A stretch of DNA of 40,209 bases from a virus. Positions 36,532 through 40,209 of the stretch are shown here, in pieces. Below the pieces are notes generated by a model. It searched no databases. It had not been told where the DNA came from and saw only the letters and a program-made list of their open reading frames with translations. Position 1 is the stretch's first letter. Every line of letters starts with the position of its first letter. The stretch spans positions 1 through 40,209 of IMG/VR virus record IMGVR_UViG_3300027365_000030, one strand, 5' to 3'. Made by a program: the position numbers and the translations under genes.

Positions 36532-36589
36532 AAAGTTTCCTCATTAATCTGCGTCCTCTCTATCTACGGGGATCAAGGTTTATTTAAAT

Positions 36590-36622
36590 TTTAGTAACAG
36601 AACTAGCCCCGATTACGGGGCT
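36590..36622 (-). terminator. Hairpin after the glutaredoxin gene
   Basis: AGCCCCG and CGGGGCT (36605-36622) form a perfect 7-bp stem with a TAAT loop. On the minus strand AGTTCTGTTACT follows, a poor U-tract. It lies 24 bases beyond the glutaredoxin stop codon and before the GIY-YIG gene, so weak termination of the nrd transcript is likely. Confidence 0.5.
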
Positions 36623-36645
36623 ATAAAATGGGTTACACCGGAACC

Positions 36646-36930
36646 TTACTCTCCCAAATACTCTTTCAGATTATCAAAGCCGCCAATATACTCCATCTCA
36701 CCCCCATTCACAACGAAGATTTGAGGAATACTGCGTGGAAGAGGAAGCCCCATATCTTGCACTAGGGTGAATAGCTGGTCACGATATGTGAGAGGTGTCT
36801 CACATCCATCTTCTGCTCCGTTGCATTGATCGTAGATATCATAGTATTGATAATCTTTCTCTCGCATGTCAAGCAGCATCTTAGTTTTAGTGCAATAGCT
36901 GCATTTCTCTCCACCGTACACAATAAACAT
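36646..36930 (-). CDS. Glutaredoxin
   Basis: The product is 94 aa. I chose the ATG at 36930 after AGGAGAA; a longer frame to 36969 has no site and would overlap nrdB further. The redox site is CSYC (Cys10, Cys13) in FIVYGGEKCSYCTKTKMLL. SIPQIFVV holds the conserved cis-Pro, and IGGFDNLKEYL the Gly-Gly glutathione-binding motif. The insertion YDQCNGAEDGCET between them is longer than in E. coli Grx and adds two Cys. It should reduce the phage ribonucleotide reductase encoded just upstream. The start lies 17 bases after nrdB ends, so they share a transcript. Confidence 0.9.
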   Translation of the reverse strand: MFIVYGGEKCSYCTKTKMLLDMREKDYQYYDIYDQCNGAEDGCETPLTYRDQLFTLVQDMGLPLPRSIPQIFVVNGGEMEYIGGFDNLKEYLGE

Positions 36931-36946
36931 CTTATTCTCCTTTTTA

Positions 36947-38020
36947 TTAAAAATCAAAATCCAAATCAAGATTCTCAGTATCGTCTTTCACCGACCCAAT
37001 CTTGTAAGAAGTAATCTGAATCTCTTGTGGAGCTACTTGCATCTTGGAGCTGTCGATGTATTTATCCATGTAACTGCAAGGATTCTTTTCAATCACTTCA
37101 AAGTCAAAGGGAATACCCAGAGCAACATACAAAGGGCGTGCCATGTAAAGCGTATACTCTTTAAGTAGCCCAGATGTAAGACCGATCACTTGACGACCTT
37201 CACTAAACAAGTAGTCAGCATTACTCAGCTCTTGGTTTGTGATAGCATCCAAAACAGATTTAATGTCTGGGGCCAGCTCTTTAAAAGTGTTCACCCACTC
37301 AGGACTTTGCTTTAGGATATTAAGAATTGCGTAGTCCATTCGGGTATGCAGCACTTCATCACGAGCAATCAGAGTTACCAAACTACCAATGCCCTGAAAG
37401 ATTCCAGTCTCTGCAATGGCAAACGTGACAGCAAAGCTACTCATAAATGCAATAGCTTCGAGGGCAAACAGTGCAGCGAATGCCAGAGCAATAGCTTTGC
37501 GTTTTTCCTCAATTGTTGCATCCACTGGTAGGACTTCAAGTTGGTCAAAAGCTTTAACAATAGCACCACTACGGGAGACAATATCCATGTTGTTGTACGT
37601 GTCACGTAGCACTTGGTTCGGATTAACCACCGTCTGCTTTACAATGTGGCTGTATGTCCTGGCGTGAATTGTCTCAAAAAAAGACCAAGCGTTAATCAAT
37701 CCCTCAAGTTCAGAGTTAGTAACATAACGCATAAGCAAACCAGCAATAGACTTAGAAGCCACGCTGTCTGCGAGATGTTGCCATGAGATTGTTTTCACCA
37801 TAAGATCAACAACATCTTTAGGGGCATTCATCATATCCTGTTTGTCTTGTGTCAGAGACACTTCATTCTCGTTCCAAATCTGGCTGACCTGCTTTTGATA
37901 CAAGTCTTCAAGTTCGGGGTAAGCAATATTTACTGTGTCAAACAATCCCAAATCTTCCCCAAGGAATAGTGGGTATTTGTTACTTTCATAACCTTTGTTA
38001 TTTGCATTAAATACAGACAT
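36947..38020 (-). CDS. nrdB: Ribonucleoside-diphosphate reductase class Ia, beta subunit
   Basis: The 357-aa radical-generating subunit has the di-iron/tyrosyl site intact: Asp85 (HLADSVASKS), Glu116 and His119 with radical Tyr123 (ETIHARTYSHI), a Glu in the helix TFAIAE, and Glu-x-x-His in LIARDEVLHTRM. These correspond to E. coli NrdB D84, E115, H118, Y122, E204, E238 and H241, shifted by about one residue. The C-terminus (DDTENLDLDFDF) is the acidic tail ending in Phe that docks on NrdA. AGGAGAG precedes the ATG. It works with nrdA and the glutaredoxin to supply deoxynucleotides for phage replication. Confidence 0.95.
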   Translation of the reverse strand: MSVFNANNKGYESNKYPLFLGEDLGLFDTVNIAYPELEDLYQKQVSQIWNENEVSLTQDKQDMMNAPKDVVDLMVKTISWQHLADSVASKSIAGLLMRYVTNSELEGLINAWSFFETIHARTYSHIVKQTVVNPNQVLRDTYNNMDIVSRSGAIVKAFDQLEVLPVDATIEEKRKAIALAFAALFALEAIAFMSSFAVTFAIAETGIFQGIGSLVTLIARDEVLHTRMDYAILNILKQSPEWVNTFKELAPDIKSVLDAITNQELSNADYLFSEGRQVIGLTSGLLKEYTLYMARPLYVALGIPFDFEVIEKNPCSYMDKYIDSSKMQVAPQEIQITSYKIGSVKDDTENLDLDFDF

Positions 38021-38029
38021 TTTTCTCTC

Positions 38030-38057
38030 CTAAATAAAGGGGCATATTTCAGCCCCT
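38030..38057 (-). terminator. Terminator-like hairpin between nrdA and nrdB
   Basis: On the minus strand AGGGGC (38057-38052) pairs with GCCCCT (38043-38038), followed by TTATTTA. It lies in the 45-base gap between nrdA and nrdB, so it would reduce nrdB/glutaredoxin transcription relative to nrdA or mark an mRNA end. The nrdB ribosome site starts right behind it. Confidence 0.55.
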
Positions 38058-38064
38058 ATCTTAC

Positions 38065-40209
38065 TTAAAGTTTGCAGCTTTCGCAAGCTTCCTCTTCAGG
38101 TTGTGTAGCACCAAGGATACCTTGAACACCACCTCCGTTGTAGTCGCGGGTGTTCATGTAGTACTGGGTCTTATTCCCGGCCTTAGCCTGTGCTACCCAT
38201 TCCTTCATAAGCTCACTTAGCGGCTTCTTCTCATCTTCATATTTACTCGGATCAAAGTAGTAATCAGCACTGATAGCTTGGTCAGTAAAATCCTGTACTC
38301 TGGAATAATACTTGGACAAAGTAATGTTGTCCACGTCCCAAGCCAGTTTCTTACCCGGCGTCCAATCTTTCGAGATATACTGAATGATACCTTTCCGAGA
38401 TTTCTTGTTAATCACTTTCTGCCGTGGTGGGTACAAGCTGTTATCTGCATCACAGAACACAGCACTTGACTCTGTAGGCATATGTGCAGCTAGCACAGAA
38501 TGCTTACGGGGCTTACCACGAAGCGACTCCCAATCAAGCGTCAGAGTGTAGCCTTTGTTCACGCGAGTGTCAACAGGCAACCAATCTTTCTTAATACCCT
38601 CAACAGCATAGCCACTTTCTTCTGCCAATTTCTGAGAAGCTTTCAGAAGATAAAAGTAATGGGTTTCAGCAATTTTGCTCACAAAGGTAAAAGACTCTTC
38701 GCTACCATCATAATCAAGACCTTCACGATACAGCGCTCCAGCCAACCCCGTAATACCAACCCCTGCACTACGACGACGCATGATGCTGTTCTTCATTGAA
38801 GCTGTCATCATTGGCGCTTTGTCAATCATCTTGTCTACAGCACGCAAAGCAACTTCGGCCACATACTCATACTCTTCAAAACTTACTTTACCAACATTAA
38901 TTGCTGAAAGTGTACAAAAAGCAGTTTCAGCTTCTGACTCTTCGGCATACAAGTCTTGCATATTCTTGTAAGCTTTTGTAGGGAGGCATATTTCCTGACA
39001 TAAATTTGACAGTCGGATAACGTCAATAAATGGCGTATGCTCATTAACACGAGTCACGTTAATGGAGTACATACGCCCTGTTTCATTACGAGCAATCAAC
39101 ACACTCTTTAGTAGATCACGGGCTTTTAGTTTCTTAAACTTCTTACCCTTTTCAATACAACCTTTGACTACGGAGTTATATTTATCCGCCTTCAGCACAT
39201 AGAAAGCTTCGTGAATCTCTGGTGCCTCAGTCAAATCAAACAGATACCAGTCTTCATTATTGATAACAGCCTGCAAGAAAGCATCGTTATAAGCAAAGCT
39301 GTAGTCCATCTTATCCAGACGAGTTTCGATATCTACCCTCTGAGTTTTCCAAAGAACAATACTTTCTACTTCAGGATCAATACACTTAAAAGTAACTGTA
39401 GCACTACCGCCACGGCTAATCTGAGTAAACATCTTTACAGCTTTGTCGAGGGTAGAATAAATCGGGTGTTTACCCAAATGCTTTACAGCCCCACCTTTAA
39501 CTGGTGCCCCTTTCGAGCGCGTATCAAACTCAATACCGATGCCTGCTTTCTTTGCCGTCATCTTATAAGCAATGTGTTCGGCAACACCAATACTGTCTAC
39601 GCTATCCCCTCCGGTGATAATGCAGCAACTAATGGTATCAAAATCTCCTGTGCGAATACCGTTAAGTGCAGGGGTTGGAAGATTTACTTTTCCTTCTACC
39701 AAAGCTTTAGCAAGATCAAAAGCTTCTTGCGTATCACCATGCAAGCCAAGACCAATGCCAATGCAACCAATGTGAGGAGTTTCTACAGGTACATCATCCT
39801 TACGAATAGCATACTTATCGCCCCACTGAACAATTTGCCAGTATTCAAGCTTAGTTGGATAAATCTCCTCATACCAACTTTCCCATACCGGGTTGTATTC
39901 AGGCATAGTCTTTTCATCCCAAACACCACCACGAATCATTGCCTCAAAGATTGCTTTAAAACTGTCCCGATCAGAGACACCAAGAACACGCTCCATGTTC
40001 TTACGCAGGCTTGCTTGTTCAAGACGTGCAGCAATGCGGGAATAGTTAATATCTTCCTTGTCCAAACAAACATTAATCATCATCTGGTGAATATCAGAGG
40101 ACTTTGCTGTCTCAGGGAGACGCTTATACGTTTCCATTGCAATCTCAGACCAGTTACCGCCTGTTTTAGTGGCATATTGTGCCCACTTATTAAGCTTCTC
40201 TGCACTAAA
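38065..40209 (-). CDS. nrdA: Ribonucleoside-diphosphate reductase class Ia, alpha subunit (5' end outside window)
   Basis: 714 residues are visible and the frame is open to base 40209, so the N-terminus (ATP-cone region) lies outside; the Met at 40137 is internal, as the residues before it (LNKWAQYATKTGGNW) continue the fold. Active-site features are present: SCCIITGGDSVDSI with the first redox Cys, RLSNLCQEICLPT with the radical Cys and Glu (C439/E441 of E. coli), KAGIGIEF and GGSATV of the substrate site, HMPTESS, QYYMNTRD with the Tyr-Tyr radical pair, and the C-terminal CESCKL redox pair. It reduces ribonucleotides for phage DNA synthesis. It has no visible intron or intein in this part. 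Confidence 0.95.
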   Translation of the reverse strand, partial: FSAEKLNKWAQYATKTGGNWSEIAMETYKRLPETAKSSDIHQMMINVCLDKEDINYSRIAARLEQASLRKNMERVLGVSDRDSFKAIFEAMIRGGVWDEKTMPEYNPVWESWYEEIYPTKLEYWQIVQWGDKYAIRKDDVPVETPHIGCIGIGLGLHGDTQEAFDLAKALVEGKVNLPTPALNGIRTGDFDTISCCIITGGDSVDSIGVAEHIAYKMTAKKAGIGIEFDTRSKGAPVKGGAVKHLGKHPIYSTLDKAVKMFTQISRGGSATVTFKCIDPEVESIVLWKTQRVDIETRLDKMDYSFAYNDAFLQAVINNEDWYLFDLTEAPEIHEAFYVLKADKYNSVVKGCIEKGKKFKKLKARDLLKSVLIARNETGRMYSINVTRVNEHTPFIDVIRLSNLCQEICLPTKAYKNMQDLYAEESEAETAFCTLSAINVGKVSFEEYEYVAEVALRAVDKMIDKAPMMTASMKNSIMRRRSAGVGITGLAGALYREGLDYDGSEESFTFVSKIAETHYFYLLKASQKLAEESGYAVEGIKKDWLPVDTRVNKGYTLTLDWESLRGKPRKHSVLAAHMPTESSAVFCDADNSLYPPRQKVINKKSRKGIIQYISKDWTPGKKLAWDVDNITLSKYYSRVQDFTDQAISADYYFDPSKYEDEKKPLSELMKEWVAQAKAGNKTQYYMNTRDYNGGGVQGILGATQPEEEACESCKL

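Noticed and set aside
1-40209. CRISPR array, integrase, attachment site or insertion sequence
   Set aside because: No regularly spaced repeat array, recombinase motif or terminal inverted repeat with transposase was seen. The repeats present are explained separately.

Overview
The window is a 40.2 kb piece of a lytic-type, contractile-tailed (myovirus) bacteriophage genome infecting a Gram-negative host. Evidence for the host type: AGGAG ribosome sites, sigma70-like -35/-10 boxes, a GH24 signal-anchor endolysin, and a two-gene spanin pair whose outer subunit has a lipobox. No integrase, repressor/attachment module or bacterial gene is visible. The glycine-rich fibre C-terminus and the small tail-assembly protein after it look like those of Pseudomonas phages, so a pseudomonad host is a reasonable but unproven guess. 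The gene order loosely recalls the Felix O1/PAK_P1-like myoviruses; this is an impression, not a search result.

Layout. 1-4.95 kb: an accessory region with a control region (promoter, palindromic operator, repeated TTCCTA boxes), a winged-helix protein with an SSB-like acidic tail, small proteins, an HNH homing endonuclease, a zinc-ribbon protein, a possible small terminase, a tRNA-Trp(CCA) and a membrane protein. 4.97-7.0 kb: a tail fibre/depolymerase with collagen-like repeats and an SGNH-hydrolase domain, encoded well away from the other tail genes. 7.1-8.85 kb: a small gene, a structured non-coding stretch and a large mobile nuclease abutting the terminase. 8.8-17 kb: head genes (large terminase, portal, S49 protease fused to scaffold, decoration protein, major capsid protein) and head-tail connectors. 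17-31.4 kb: tail genes (sheath split by a group I intron, three paralogous tube-like proteins, frameshifted tail chaperone pair, tape measure, Dit-like protein, plug, hub, spike, gp25-like wedge, gpJ-like and gpI/DUF2612-like baseplate proteins, glycine-rich fibre and its assembly protein). 31.4-35.1 kb: small proteins and the lysis cassette (endolysin, holin, Rz, Rz1), interrupted by an opposite-strand HNH gene. 35.15-40.2 kb, minus strand: an HNH endonuclease, a GIY-YIG/winged-helix fusion, glutaredoxin, and the class Ia ribonucleotide reductase genes nrdB and nrdA (nrdA runs off the window).

The plus-strand block from the terminase to the lysis genes forms the late virion/lysis programme and ends at a terminator near 35.1 kb, where it converges on the minus-strand nucleotide-metabolism block. 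Seven homing-type nuclease genes (five HNH-type, one zinc-ribbon/GIY-like, one GIY-YIG) are scattered through the region, mostly next to conserved essential genes, which makes the segment unusually rich in selfish elements.

The most informative observations are: the group I intron with internal HNH gene in the sheath gene; the -1 frameshift signal (T-run plus 8-bp stem) in the tail chaperone; the GIY-YIG nuclease fused to a winged-helix domain homologous to the protein at the other end of the window and sharing with it an exact 29-bp repeat that encodes an SSB-like C-terminal tip; the duplicated Rz1 C-terminus flanking an inserted HNH gene; and the array of TTCCTA boxes beside a palindromic operator at the left end.
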